A stretch of DNA of 64,000 nucleotides from RGIG3002 sp964449325 (GTDB lineage Bacteria; Bacillota; Clostridia; Lachnospirales; Lachnospiraceae), in NCBI GenBank assembly GCA_964449325.1, contig CAYUYJ010000001.1, positions 62,001-126,000 on the forward strand, in the 5' to 3' direction. Each line of letters begins with the position of its first letter. Positions within the stretch are counted from its first letter, which is position 1. Position numbers and translations under genes: made by a program. Below the pieces are notes generated by a model, which was not told where the DNA came from, did no database searches, and saw only the letters and a program-made list of their open reading frames with translations. Below, in pieces: positions 8,857-18,257 of the stretch.

Positions 8857-10689
8857 TTACTGTGAATATATTTCTTTTTTTTCCCTCTCTATCGCAATTC
8901 CATCTTTTATTTCATATATCTTGTCACACTTTTTCACAGTAGTTAATCGGTGTGCAATAATAATCAATGTAATCTTTCCTTGCAACGCCTCTATAGATTC
9001 CATAACTGCACTTTCCGTTTCATTATCCAATGCTGCTGTTGCTTCATCTAACACCAAAATATCCGGATTTTCATATAATGCCCTTGCAATGGCAACTCGC
9101 TGGCGTTGACCACCGGAAAAACGTACCCCGCGTTCTCCAACCTTTGTATAAAGTTTGTTATCCAATCCCTCCACAAACTCTTTCAATTGTGCTTGCTCCA
9201 ACGCCTTCCACACTGTTTCATCATCAATATCCTTTTCATCAATTCCAAAAGCTATATTCTTTCTTATTGAATCATCCGTCAAATAAACAACCTGGGGAAC
9301 ATATGCTATAATATTTCCCCATTCCTTACCAATGGAAAAAATATCTCTCCCATCCAACGTAACACATCCTATTTGTGGCTTCAGCAGCCCTAAGATGATA
9401 TCTGCCAGTGTAGTTTTTCCTGCTCCCGAATGTCCAATTAATGCTATAGATTCTCCCTTTTTAATGGTTAAATCCAAATTATTTAATACATAATCCGATT
9501 CCTCACTATACTTCCAACAAACTTTCTCAATCTTCAATTCATTTGTAAACTGAATATTCTCAAAATCCGCTTCCTGATTTTCATAGATGGCACTAAGATT
9601 TTCTTGATTAGTCTCTGCCTCTTTCATATGCCTATACATATCATTTAATCCGGGCACGTAAAAAATCATTGTATTAAACCCACTTGAAATCTTTCCCAAT
9701 GCCGGTAAAATTCTAAACGCTCCCACAACAAATGCCGATAATGTCGGCAACATTGCTTCCGCATCAACATTTCCGGTCATAATCCTTATACATATCATGC
9801 TCAAAAGTCCCATAATACATATTGCTTCAATTACATACCCCGGACTTTCCGCACCAACAGATTGCCCCACATCAGCTTTTTGTTGCTTAATATAAGCTTT
9901 TTCAAAATTTTCTATAAAGTATTTTTGTTTTCTTGTTACAATAACCTCTTTAATTCCCTGCATTGCCTGCATTGCCTGCTGACTGACAATCGTCATGTAT
10001 TTTCTACTTTCTTGTCCATATTTTTGCATTTTCCCTTTAAAAAATCCAAGCAGTAATATCAAACAAAATGCTGCAAGTGCAACCATAATCCATGCCAACA
10101 TAAAATCTGTTAAAAGAATATAAATACAAATCATACCTATGGTCATAACATCTACTATCATTCTCAAAACTTGATTAAGTATAACATAAACACCATTTGC
10201 ATCATTAATGACACCCCGCAATAATTCACTTGTGTTTCTGGATAAAAAGAATGGATAGCCTTTATCCATATATACTTTCATCATATGTACCGAAAGTTCT
10301 CTTTTTATTTTTCCGGCATATTTTGCTCTCATCCATGAAAGAAAGATAAAATAGATATTTTTAAAAACATATAATAGAATAGTAGCCATCGCAACCACAA
10401 AAACTATTTCATTTGTATTCAATATATTGAAATAAGCAAATATATTACTCAAAAACTCATTTTCCAGCAATACCTCCGGTGTTAATAAAGCATTAATAAG
10501 CGGGATGATAGCGGAGACACCGACAGTTTCCAATATAGCACCAATTAAACCGGCAATAATCACTAAAATACCGTATCGTTTCTGTTGCTTATTTAAAATA
10601 TACAATAGCTTTTTAGCAGCAATGATTGCATTCTTTATATTCTCTCTCACGTTTTTGTTTATTCCTTTCGCTGGCTGGTTTCTCTTCAC
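8857..10689 (-). CDS. PglK/MsbA-type ABC exporter (lipid-linked glycan flippase)
   Basis: This 610-residue half-transporter has about six membrane segments in residues 1-340 and a C-terminal ATPase with Walker A GHSGAGKTT, signature FSGGQRQRV and Walker B ILVLDEATAALD. Exporters of this layout in glycan loci flip undecaprenyl-diphosphate oligosaccharides (PglK) or other lipids. It is clearly related to the ABC gene cut by the right window edge. The start is a GTG at 10689 directly after an in-frame TAG, with only a weak Shine-Dalgarno match (AGAG 8 bases away); a GTG 14 codons later is possible. No second half-transporter is adjacent, so it should work as a homodimer. Confidence 0.85.
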   Translation of the reverse strand: MKRNQPAKGINKNVRENIKNAIIAAKKLLYILNKQQKRYGILVIIAGLIGAILETVGVSAIIPLINALLTPEVLLENEFLSNIFAYFNILNTNEIVFVVAMATILLYVFKNIYFIFLSWMRAKYAGKIKRELSVHMMKVYMDKGYPFFLSRNTSELLRGVINDANGVYVILNQVLRMIVDVMTIGMICIYILLTDFMLAWIMVALAAFCLILLLGFFKGKMQKYGQESRKYMTIVSQQAMQAMQGIKEVIVTRKQKYFIENFEKAYIKQQKADVGQSVGAESPGYVIEAICIMGLLSMICIRIMTGNVDAEAMLPTLSAFVVGAFRILPALGKISSGFNTMIFYVPGLNDMYRHMKEAETNQENLSAIYENQEADFENIQFTNELKIEKVCWKYSEESDYVLNNLDLTIKKGESIALIGHSGAGKTTLADIILGLLKPQIGCVTLDGRDIFSIGKEWGNIIAYVPQVVYLTDDSIRKNIAFGIDEKDIDDETVWKALEQAQLKEFVEGLDNKLYTKVGERGVRFSGGQRQRVAIARALYENPDILVLDEATAALDNETESAVMESIEALQGKITLIIIAHRLTTVKKCDKIYEIKDGIAIEREKKEIYSQ

Positions 10690-10720
10690 CTAAAGTTCTC
10701 TGTGTTCACTTTTCCTTCTT

Positions 10721-11410
10721 TTATATTAATTTAAAAAATTCTTCCGGCTTTCGCATGGTATTAACATGCTCTACAACCCATTCCTCACTCTTGTTCCACC
10801 ATTGAAACTCTTTTAATTTTTCAATTTCTTCCCGGCTAAATCTATATTTTACTAATTTTGCCGGAACTCCGGCATAAACCCCATAATCCTCCAAATCCTT
10901 TGTAACAACAGAATATGCAGCTACAACTACTCCATCTCCTATTGTTACTCCTTCCATAATTTTAACCCCTTCGCCAAGCCATACATCATTTCCAATACAT
11001 ACCAGCTTCTCATTTTCTTCATCCGCATATTTATATACCGAATAATATTCCTTATCTACCAAAGAATAGCCTCCCCCATATTCAACGGAATAGAATATCG
11101 GCGAGGACGATATATACTCGTTTATTGGATGATGACCCGATACAGTACGAACATCTGATGCGATAGAGGTATATTTTCCTATAGAAGCTTTTACTAACTT
11201 ACACCGTGCTCCCATATAACTGCGGAATCCCACCTTTGTATGAAAAATAATGGACTCATCTCCTATTCGATTTTCTCCCTGAAATTCTGTCCATGCATTT
11301 AATTGCACTTTCTTTCCCAAACATATTTTAAATTTCTTACTAAACAATTTATAGTAGTTATAATACCCTTTCACTTGTAGTCTGACAAAGGAATCACGAA
11401 ACATGCCCAT
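10721..11410 (-). CDS. Left-handed beta-helix O-acetyltransferase (CatB/Vat-like)
   Basis: The 229-residue protein shows hexapeptide repeats (VWLGEGVKIMEGVTIGDG and AGVPAKLV at the C-terminus) and the VSGHHPINEY segment at 90-99, whose His93/His94 region matches the catalytic histidine of xenobiotic/sugar acetyltransferases of the CatB type. In this locus it would transfer an acetyl group from acetyl-CoA to a sugar in the cytoplasm. The ATG overlaps the stop of the upstream GT2 gene (TAATG), which indicates coupling. It could be the N-acetyltransferase for the dTDP-amino sugar made by the pair at 37174-38717, but it is far from that pair and the sequence does not decide this. Confidence 0.75.
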   Translation of the reverse strand: MGMFRDSFVRLQVKGYYNYYKLFSKKFKICLGKKVQLNAWTEFQGENRIGDESIIFHTKVGFRSYMGARCKLVKASIGKYTSIASDVRTVSGHHPINEYISSSPIFYSVEYGGGYSLVDKEYYSVYKYADEENEKLVCIGNDVWLGEGVKIMEGVTIGDGVVVAAYSVVTKDLEDYGVYAGVPAKLVKYRFSREEIEKLKEFQWWNKSEEWVVEHVNTMRKPEEFFKLI

Positions 11411-12234
11411 TACTTTATTTCCTTTCCAACTAGAATATATCCAATTTCAGAAATATATCCATAAATATATTTAAAGATACCTTTTTTTCCTTGCGTCCTG
11501 ATATGATATCTTATATACGAACAAAACGGGACTCCTTTCGGACTGAACATTTTTCTCAATCGTACTATTCTTGCAAGAGAAGCATCTTTATAACTTCCTT
11601 TTACAGAATTCACATCACATCTCCCCACATAGTCTGTTGCCATATACATCCGTAATCCCGCCTTACGCATTCGGAAAGAATAATCATAATCTCCCCATGC
11701 GTGCTGATATTTACCATCAATTAATCCGACTTTTTCCACCACTTTCTTATCAACAAGAAAGCAATTCCAATTTGCCCAATAACACTGCTCCATTCTCTCA
11801 GATGGTTCAATCTTATTCTGCTTCTCATCTCTTCCGCCATAAGTATACTTGTCACCCGTTGCTGCCTTTGTAGCTCCTACTATCCCACAGTTTCCACCCG
11901 CTTTTTGGTAGGAAGAAAGCATAATATCCAGTGCATTTACAAAAAAATCAACATCATCATTTACCATCAGATAAAAATCACACAAGTCTTCCACTGCCCT
12001 CTTCATGACAGTATACATTCCCTTGCTCCAGTAAAAATTTCCTGTACTTTGAAATACTTCATGCTCCGGCAGTAATGCTTTCAGACTTTCGTAAGTTCCA
12101 TCTGTAGATTTATCATCACACACATAAATCTTATATTCATAAGGTAACTGCTCCAATTGCGGCAATAACTTATTTATGCAGTTTAATGTTTTTTCTTTTC
12201 TGTTAAAACAAGTTAACAGCACCGCCAGTTTCAT
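11410..12234 (-). CDS. GT2 family glycosyltransferase
   Basis: The 274-residue protein starts LAVLLTCFNRKEKTLNCI, followed by VCDDKSTDGTYESL and the acidic motif NDDVDFFVNAL, the order expected for a GT-A enzyme of family GT2. A later segment, WGDYDYSFRMRKAGLRMYMA, resembles the catalytic-base and acceptor region of rhamnosyltransferase-like GT2 proteins. Its stop overlaps the start of the acetyltransferase gene and it begins one base after the next GT gene upstream, so it is part of a tightly coupled run. Donor and acceptor are unknown; a rhamnosyl-type transfer is only a weak guess. Confidence 0.8.
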   Translation of the reverse strand: MKLAVLLTCFNRKEKTLNCINKLLPQLEQLPYEYKIYVCDDKSTDGTYESLKALLPEHEVFQSTGNFYWSKGMYTVMKRAVEDLCDFYLMVNDDVDFFVNALDIMLSSYQKAGGNCGIVGATKAATGDKYTYGGRDEKQNKIEPSERMEQCYWANWNCFLVDKKVVEKVGLIDGKYQHAWGDYDYSFRMRKAGLRMYMATDYVGRCDVNSVKGSYKDASLARIVRLRKMFSPKGVPFCSYIRYHIRTQGKKGIFKYIYGYISEIGYILVGKEIK

Positions 12235-12235
12235 T

Positions 12236-13156
12236 TCATTTTCTCCATAATTTTTTTAAGTCTCTTTTTATTTTGGCAATTCCCAGCACCCATATTTCCT
12301 TTAGTGTCAGCCTGTAGTAATTTCTGAATTGCCTTAATATCTTTTTATCCGGCTCTATATTTTTCAAAGTTATGGGTGTAATATCAATTTCTGTAAAATA
12401 TTTATCCGTAGCAAGACTATTTTCCCCAGTTCCGTCCCCACCTATATGCTGAACTTTACAATATTTCGGATGAACAGTGTACTTATTCTGCTTACTTTGA
12501 CTGTAACACCATCTGATTGCCCACGAATTGTTTTTACCTTCCTGTTGGGCTTTCAGCATCCGATACATCTCACGCCCACCACGATTAAGCTGCTTCTGCT
12601 TTTCTTTACTTTGGCTCAGTTCATGGAAATCCTGTACTTGCCAGTCGACTGTTTCCCAGCGATTTTCCCATGAGCCCCATGCCACGCTGCTTGCTCTATA
12701 GCTCAAGTATACATCTTCCCTATATTTTTTTAATCCTTTTAAAGGAAGCGTGTATCCGGTAACAGACCATATGTTCTCATCTTTTTCATAGAAATCCAGT
12801 GCCTGATTCATGTATTCCAAAAAGTCTTCCGAGGTTACTATATCATCTTCAAGAACAATTATCTTTCCATACCTGCTGATAGTCTCACTAACACCACTAA
12901 TAATGTTATTAGCCAACCCTTTGTTTTTCTCCGCTTCTAATATTGTTAATTCTTTAAAAGGAACTTTTCCTTCCTTGTACTCTTTTAAAAATCCACGGAC
13001 TTGTTCAACCTCTTTTTTGTCCTTTTCTCCCTTATATCCATCTGAAAAAATATATACCTCTGCTTCCTCCGCCAATCTGTTCTTTTCAAGCGCATGCAAT
13101 GTTCTTTTCAAATGTTCTTTTCTGTTATAGCAAAATATGACAACCGGTGCATACAT
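12236..13156 (-). CDS. GT-A glycosyltransferase, paralogue of the 5863-6831 gene
   Basis: This 306-residue protein opens YAPVVIFCYNRKEHLKRTL and carries IVLEDDIVTSEDFLEYMN near residue 95, the metal-binding acidic motif. The same opening and motif are in the product of 5863-6831, so the two are paralogues within one operon. The middle holds SSVAWGSWENRWETVDW, a tryptophan-rich acceptor region. It is expected to be a cytoplasmic glycosyltransferase acting on a lipid-linked intermediate. It lies 2 bases after the GT4 gene and 1 base before the GT2 gene. Confidence 0.72.
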   Translation of the reverse strand: MYAPVVIFCYNRKEHLKRTLHALEKNRLAEEAEVYIFSDGYKGEKDKKEVEQVRGFLKEYKEGKVPFKELTILEAEKNKGLANNIISGVSETISRYGKIIVLEDDIVTSEDFLEYMNQALDFYEKDENIWSVTGYTLPLKGLKKYREDVYLSYRASSVAWGSWENRWETVDWQVQDFHELSQSKEKQKQLNRGGREMYRMLKAQQEGKNNSWAIRWCYSQSKQNKYTVHPKYCKVQHIGGDGTGENSLATDKYFTEIDITPITLKNIEPDKKILRQFRNYYRLTLKEIWVLGIAKIKRDLKKLWRK

Positions 13157-13158
13157 AG

Positions 13159-14382
13159 TTAATCTCCATTCTTAGTCTGCATTTCCTGATACAATTTTTC
13201 GTATCTGTCAAGCATCCTCTGTTCACTATACAACTCTTCTGACTTTTTTCTGGCATTAATGCCTTTTTCTTCTAATATCTTTTTATCTTCTGTAACTTTG
13301 GAAATTGTCTCATACAAGGCATCGGTATTTCCTGCTTCCACCAGCCATCCAGTCTCCTCTGTAATGATTTCTTTTAATCCTCCACTGGCAAATGCGATAA
13401 CTGCTGTTCCTGCCGCTGCAGCCTCCGCCGCAGTACAGCCAAAGCTCTCAGCGAAACTGGGATTAACATAAACATCCGCCAGATTATATAGTTCATTCAT
13501 TTCCTCTTCTCTGCAAACAAAACCCATTTGCCTCAAATCAAATTCTTCCAATTCTTTTCCCAATTCTCCGTTTCCGGCTGTAAAAAGAGTAATCTTTTCT
13601 TTGTATTTTATTTTTTTCAAAGCTTCGACCAAATAGGATATTCCCTTTCCTGCATTCGTTACAACTGCTGCGGTAAACAAAAGTACTATCTGATCTTCTG
13701 CTACATTATATTTCTCTCTAAGTTTTGCCCGTTCAAGCGGCCTATATTTCTCTATATCAATGCCATTCTCAATGGTCACAATTCTACTTGTCTTTAAATA
13801 GGATTCCCGGCATATTTCTTCCAGCCATCTGCTGGGAACAACAAAGGTTATATTATTTTCTGTAAAACTTTTTTTCTTAAGATTAAATTTATAATGTACA
13901 TCATTATAATAAAATGCAGGATAACTCCTTCTACACTTACATCCTATACATTCCCTATCTCTCCACCCCGTACATTCCATTGCATGTGCACAATGTCCCG
14001 TCACTGCCCACATATCATGCAGTGTCCAAACCACCTTGCAATGCCTGCTGATATATGCAATATCCTTGATTCCAACATAATTTTCAAATACATTATGAAA
14101 ATGTACCACATCTATGTTTTTTTCCTGCACAATTTTCATAATCAGATTTCTTGCTCTTCGTCTTGTAATTACCTGATTATTCTGTAATACGCCGCTTCCA
14201 ATATTATATAACTTTTGAACAGCAGAAGGATTCATAATGATACATTCTTCATCCTCTTTACTGGGATATCCTGCAAGGAAATAGACATTATGCCCTCTTT
14301 TCTTCATGCCGTAATATAATTGCCTCGCAATCTTAGCGGCACCGCCTTCATGAAAATTTGTATTTATGAATAAAAGATTCAT
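13159..14382 (-). CDS. GT4 glycosyltransferase (WcaC-like)
   Basis: The 407-residue product has a GT-B fold pattern: N-terminal NLLFINTNFHEGGAAKIAR, then HFHNVFENY and WTLHDMWAVTGHCAHAMEC with a cysteine cluster (CAHAMEC..CIGCKC) typical of WcaC-like GT4 enzymes, and a donor-binding end NPSFAESFGCTAAEAAAAG with the EX7E pair. It should retain configuration and use a nucleotide sugar. I chose the ATG at 14382, which shares a base with the stop of the upstream gene (TAATG) and has AAGGAA before it; the ATG at 14403 has GGAG directly against it with no spacer. Confidence 0.85.
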   Translation of the reverse strand: MNLLFINTNFHEGGAAKIARQLYYGMKKRGHNVYFLAGYPSKEDEECIIMNPSAVQKLYNIGSGVLQNNQVITRRRARNLIMKIVQEKNIDVVHFHNVFENYVGIKDIAYISRHCKVVWTLHDMWAVTGHCAHAMECTGWRDRECIGCKCRRSYPAFYYNDVHYKFNLKKKSFTENNITFVVPSRWLEEICRESYLKTSRIVTIENGIDIEKYRPLERAKLREKYNVAEDQIVLLFTAAVVTNAGKGISYLVEALKKIKYKEKITLFTAGNGELGKELEEFDLRQMGFVCREEEMNELYNLADVYVNPSFAESFGCTAAEAAAAGTAVIAFASGGLKEIITEETGWLVEAGNTDALYETISKVTEDKKILEEKGINARKKSEELYSEQRMLDRYEKLYQEMQTKNGD

Positions 14383-15137
14383 TATCCGTTCCTTCTCTGC
14401 CATCTCCTATAAATCCGCAACAACCCCTTTGCCGGTTTCGTCATATAATAAATCCATGGCATATACTTTTTCGTTATTCTGTCCGATTCCCCAAATACAA
14501 GTTCCAGATTATCGGCAGACGAGCTTGCACCAAACCCGTCGTATATACAGACAGGCATTTCGATTGTTTCTACCATTGCCTTTTTCTTCAAAAGCCGCAT
14601 CATCCATTCCTGATCTGCCCACAGTTTGAAAGTCTCATCAAAACCGTTCTCCTCCACTATGGAAGTCTTGGCAAAAACTGCCTGATGGCACACCGTAATA
14701 CCGAGTGCTATCCACAGCTTCTTCAATCGCTTATGCTCTGCATAGAGGATTCGGTGTCTGTGGGTTCCGTAATCGACATCAATATCCCCATACAGAATAT
14801 CCGGTTTATTCTTTTCGATTGTCTGCATCACCTGTTCCACCGTCTTTTCATCAAAGAACAAGTCACCACAGTTCAAATAATAGATATAGTTTCCCTGTGC
14901 ACAGGAAGCCCCTTTGTTCATGGCATTATAAATACCATTGTCCTTTTCTGAAATCAGACGGATATTATCATATTTTTTCTGATATTCCTGCACAATATCC
15001 AATGTGCGGTCCGTGGATTTTCCGTCAATAATCAGATATTCTATATTTTGATAGCTTTGGGAAAGTACGGACTGCATTGTCTTTTCAATACTTTCCTGCG
15101 CATTGTAGCATACTGTTATTACACTCAGCTTTAACAT
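14382..15137 (-). CDS. GT2 family glycosyltransferase
   Basis: The 251-residue enzyme begins LSVITVCYNAQESIEKTMQS, has IIDGKSTDRTLDI (nucleotide-binding Asp) and NCGDLFF in place of the usual DXD, plus LWADQEWMMRLLKK, where the ED-type catalytic base is normally found. This short GT2 class is common in capsule loci. It is closely similar in layout to the GT2 gene at 27311-28039, which starts ITVITPCFNSEKTIRKT. Its stop overlaps the GT4 start. The sugar transferred is not predictable. Confidence 0.82.
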   Translation of the reverse strand: MLKLSVITVCYNAQESIEKTMQSVLSQSYQNIEYLIIDGKSTDRTLDIVQEYQKKYDNIRLISEKDNGIYNAMNKGASCAQGNYIYYLNCGDLFFDEKTVEQVMQTIEKNKPDILYGDIDVDYGTHRHRILYAEHKRLKKLWIALGITVCHQAVFAKTSIVEENGFDETFKLWADQEWMMRLLKKKAMVETIEMPVCIYDGFGASSSADNLELVFGESDRITKKYMPWIYYMTKPAKGLLRIYRRWQRRNG

Positions 15138-15149
15138 GTTGTTTCGCCC

Positions 15150-16193
15150 TTATTTACTCAAAATCCGCAGAAACAGCTTTTCCAGTCTCCACTTTTTCAG
15201 CTTCATATATCCCCATACAATCAGACGGATGGCAGCACTTTCTCCCTGTGGCTTTCTCGGACTGATAAAGGGATTCGCTTCATAATTCTCCAAATGTTGT
15301 TCAAACCAGTTCCATATTTTCGCACTGTTGCGGCGCACAGTCTGATAATCATTGCTCCTCGCTGTATATAAAATGTCCCAAATTGCTGTCTTCAACAGAA
15401 AATATTCATACAGCTTGTCTTCCTTCAGGACACTGTTGTTTTCCAATGCCTCCAGCATTTCATACAGCTTTAATAACGAAGTATCCTCTGCCAGCTCTTT
15501 ATGTGCCGTATTAGATACAGAAGTCTCATTATCTAACCAATTATACCCTATATTGTCTAAAAAATCTACTTTAGGCTTATAAGAATATGCCTGCATCAAA
15601 AAATAAATATCCTCCCCTAATACTACCGGGAGGAATGCAATTCTGTTCTTTTTTATAAAATCAGTACGATACAGCTTCGCCCACGGAGCGATTACTTTAT
15701 ATTTGGACCACTCTGTCTGCTGCAGCTTCACTTCCTGTTTTGTTTTTCCCTCTGCTGTCACTCTGCGGTATCCGGCGGAAACAATATCCGTTTTCCCCTT
15801 CTCTGCCGTTTCTGCCATCTTTACAAAGATTCCGGGCTCCAAAGTGTCATCCTGATCCAAAAATGTCAGTAAACTGCCTCCTGCCTGTCTGATTCCGGTA
15901 TTTCTGGCTGCGCCCTGCCCTTGGTTTTTCTGGTGGACAATCACAATTTTAGCCGGCTCCAAAGTATCGGTTTTCGCGCCCCGCTCCTCGGTGCCGGCAT
16001 CTATACTTTCTACCGGAATTCCATGTTTTTCTCCGTATTTTTCTATAAGATCCACGGAATGATCCGGTGAAGCATCATCCACAACAATGATTTCAAGTGG
16101 AGAATATTGCTGCATTCTGACACTGTCCAGACATTTTTCAATATATTTTTCACCCTGATATAATGGAATGATTACTGAAATAAGCGGCTGCAT
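15150..16193 (-). CDS. GT2 family glycosyltransferase
   Basis: From the ATG at 16193 the product is 347 residues and starts ISVIIPLYQGEKYIEKCLDS, with VVDDASPDHSVDLI and LDQDDTLEPGIF as the nucleotide- and metal-binding motifs. An insertion of about 20 residues after the first motif (ESIDAGTEERGAKTDTLEPA) is unlike most relatives. The longer frame from 16256 adds an Arg-rich stretch that overlaps the preceding gene; AAAAGGAG seven bases before the 16193 ATG decides the start. It belongs to the polymer-building set; substrate unknown. Confidence 0.82.
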   Translation of the reverse strand: MQPLISVIIPLYQGEKYIEKCLDSVRMQQYSPLEIIVVDDASPDHSVDLIEKYGEKHGIPVESIDAGTEERGAKTDTLEPAKIVIVHQKNQGQGAARNTGIRQAGGSLLTFLDQDDTLEPGIFVKMAETAEKGKTDIVSAGYRRVTAEGKTKQEVKLQQTEWSKYKVIAPWAKLYRTDFIKKNRIAFLPVVLGEDIYFLMQAYSYKPKVDFLDNIGYNWLDNETSVSNTAHKELAEDTSLLKLYEMLEALENNSVLKEDKLYEYFLLKTAIWDILYTARSNDYQTVRRNSAKIWNWFEQHLENYEANPFISPRKPQGESAAIRLIVWGYMKLKKWRLEKLFLRILSK

Positions 16194-16209
16194 CTTGACT
16201 CCTTTTTCT

Positions 16210-17013
16210 CTATGATATCTCGTTAGAATCCTCACCCTTACGATAAAAATGCTCAATTATCCGGGCTATCCACTTCGGCCAGAATCTACAGAACATCTCA
16301 TAATCCTCTTTCGTTCTGTCATTATCCGCTATGATAGCCGTTGTGGCAGATTCCTCATGTATTCTATGAAACATTAAAATATCTCTGCAATAGACAAAAG
16401 CACCGTGCAATCTTGAAATTCTCTCCCATGCCTGCCAGTCTAAATCGCTCCGGTACCCCGGTGTAAAAACAGGTTCCGGCAGGTTTTCTTTCACAAAAGT
16501 AACAGAAGGACAACATATTGGTGAACCCAATGACAAAATACGTCTTCTCACGAACTTTACCTTCTGCAATTTTCTGCTCCGAAGCGGATACAGCATCACA
16601 CGCTTTACCTTCAGTAAATGATTATCCGTTACCCTTTCTCCGTTTCTCAGTTCACCGTAATCCGTAAAAGCAATCAGCGTTTTTTCATGTTTGTTAATAT
16701 TTTCCAATACTTTCCATGTAAAATATGGCTCATAAATATCATCCTGATGTGCAATAGTGACTACTCTTCCCGCTGCCATTTTCAGTCCGAAATTCCAATC
16801 CTCTGCGATACCGCCTTTTCCTGTGTTAATATGATATTCCAGACCGTATTTTTTTACTAATGCTTCAATATGTTCATTTGGTGTGGATGTTACCAGTACA
16901 ATATCTACCGGAAGCTTTTGTGCTTTTAACGAACAGATGCACTCTTCCAAATATGGACTTTCTTTATATGCACATATGACAAATGTGAGGTCTTCCGCAC
17001 CGAAACTACGCAT
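16210..17013 (-). CDS. GT2 family glycosyltransferase
   Basis: The product (267 residues) starts DLTFVICAYKESPYLEECI and contains AHQDDIYEPYFTW, the acidic motif of GT2 enzymes, and SDLDWQAWERISRLHGAFVY, a likely acceptor/base region. Two starts are possible: ATG at 17013 with AAGGAG nine bases upstream, and ATG at 17040, which overlaps the stop of the DUF2304 gene (TGATG) and has AAGGA. I prefer 17013 because the family fold begins shortly after it. The gene lies directly downstream of DUF2304 in the same operon. Confidence 0.8.
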   Translation of the reverse strand: MRSFGAEDLTFVICAYKESPYLEECICSLKAQKLPVDIVLVTSTPNEHIEALVKKYGLEYHINTGKGGIAEDWNFGLKMAAGRVVTIAHQDDIYEPYFTWKVLENINKHEKTLIAFTDYGELRNGERVTDNHLLKVKRVMLYPLRSRKLQKVKFVRRRILSLGSPICCPSVTFVKENLPEPVFTPGYRSDLDWQAWERISRLHGAFVYCRDILMFHRIHEESATTAIIADNDRTKEDYEMFCRFWPKWIARIIEHFYRKGEDSNEIS

Positions 17014-17039
17014 CTGCACGTTCTCCTTTCTGCAAGACA

Positions 17040-17423
17040 TCAGTCGTTTTCCTTTTCATCCTCATGCTGCTTTGACTGCTCCGCTTCCCTGAGCCGCTTT
17101 TCCAACATGGCATTTTCCTGTATCAGAGCTCTTATTTTCATCGTCTGCCTTGAAACGATAGAGGTCAGTGCCATCAGAATACAAATAATAAAACCGATGC
17201 ACAACACGAAAAGTCCGTTCATCGGGCTTTCGATACCCAGAAATTTCACTAAATGAAGCAATAAATTAGGGAAAAGAACGAAAATCCCCATCACCACTCC
17301 GGCAAGCAGCCACAAAAGGGTATACTTCAGTTCCAGTGCCCTTCTCTTCAAAAACAGTAATATTAAAATAAAATAGCAGCACACTGCAATAATCAAAGTA
17401 ATTCTCAAATTCGCCGACAGCAT
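17040..17423 (-). CDS. DUF2304 small membrane protein
   Basis: This 127-residue protein has three hydrophobic segments (about 8-25, 34-58 and 67-91), with RRALELKYTLLWLLAG between the first two, which is the DUF2304 hallmark, and a charged C-terminal coiled-coil-like tail (LIQENAMLEKRLREAE). DUF2304 proteins regularly accompany polyprenyl-phosphate GT2 enzymes, and such an enzyme is directly upstream (17469-18179). It may act as a membrane partner of that enzyme. No catalytic motif is visible. Confidence 0.8.
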   Translation of the reverse strand: MLSANLRITLIIAVCCYFILILLFLKRRALELKYTLLWLLAGVVMGIFVLFPNLLLHLVKFLGIESPMNGLFVLCIGFIICILMALTSIVSRQTMKIRALIQENAMLEKRLREAEQSKQHEDEKEND

Positions 17424-17468
17424 AATTTCCTCTCATTCTCCCGTACAGAACTCCCTATACGCATCTAC

Positions 17469-18179
17469 TTATCGTCTGATACCGAAACTAATCCTACAAA
17501 TAATAACCGCAAGGGTTACTTTTATCATATAATAAACGGATTTCCATTTATGAATGGAACTTGTACCCGCCTGTCTCTCCTGCATGATTACCGGAACTTC
17601 CTTAATCTTACCTCTGTGCATGACAGCTGCCACAATCGCTTCCGGCTCCGGGAAATCGCTGGGATAACTTTCTGCATAAATCTCAATAAATCTTCGATTT
17701 ACAGCCCGATAGCCACTGGTCACATCCAATATCCGTTTTCCGGTGCACAGCCAAATCAGCCCGCTTAAGAAATGAATGCCGAATCTTCTCACGGAAGATG
17801 ATTGAAAGCCTTCCTTTTTCAAAAATCGGGAGCCGATTGCAACCTCTGCCTCCCCCTTTACTATCGGTTCAATCACCTTGTCAAGCTGTGCCACATCATG
17901 CTGACCGTCTCCGTCAATCTGAATAGCAATCTCATATCCGTTACGCTGTGCATATTTATATCCGGTCTGTACTGCACCACCAATTCCAAGGTTAATCGGC
18001 AAATCCAAAAAACGATACCCACGTCTTTTACAGATAGCCGCCGTTTCATCCTTCGAACCATCATTGATAATGACATAATCATACTGTGGATAGTTTTCAA
18101 TGATGTTATCTACTAATTTCTCTATATTTTCCGCTTCCTTGTAAGCCGGGATAATAATCAAAGGTTTTGTTCCGGACAC
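17469..18179 (-). CDS. Polyprenyl-phosphate glycosyltransferase (DPM1-like GT2)
   Basis: The 236-residue protein has IIIPAYKEAENIEKLVDN, NDGSKDETAAIC and QIDGDGQHD (the DXD motif), the pattern of dolichol/undecaprenyl-phosphate mannose or glucose synthases. It would load a sugar onto undecaprenyl phosphate for later use outside the membrane by GT-C enzymes, several of which are in this locus (19320-21119, 38701-39888, 40926-42413). It lacks C-terminal membrane helices; the DUF2304 protein next door could supply anchoring. The start is GTG at 18179 with AAGGAG eight bases before it. Confidence 0.85.
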   Translation of the reverse strand: MSGTKPLIIIPAYKEAENIEKLVDNIIENYPQYDYVIINDGSKDETAAICKRRGYRFLDLPINLGIGGAVQTGYKYAQRNGYEIAIQIDGDGQHDVAQLDKVIEPIVKGEAEVAIGSRFLKKEGFQSSSVRRFGIHFLSGLIWLCTGKRILDVTSGYRAVNRRFIEIYAESYPSDFPEPEAIVAAVMHRGKIKEVPVIMQERQAGTSSIHKWKSVYYMIKVTLAVIICRISFGIRR

Positions 18180-18257
18180 TTTTGTATCTCCTTCTCTCCA
18201 CTTGCATGCCTGCCCATGGTTTCTACATGACCATTTTACGTCTTTTTCCTACTACAG

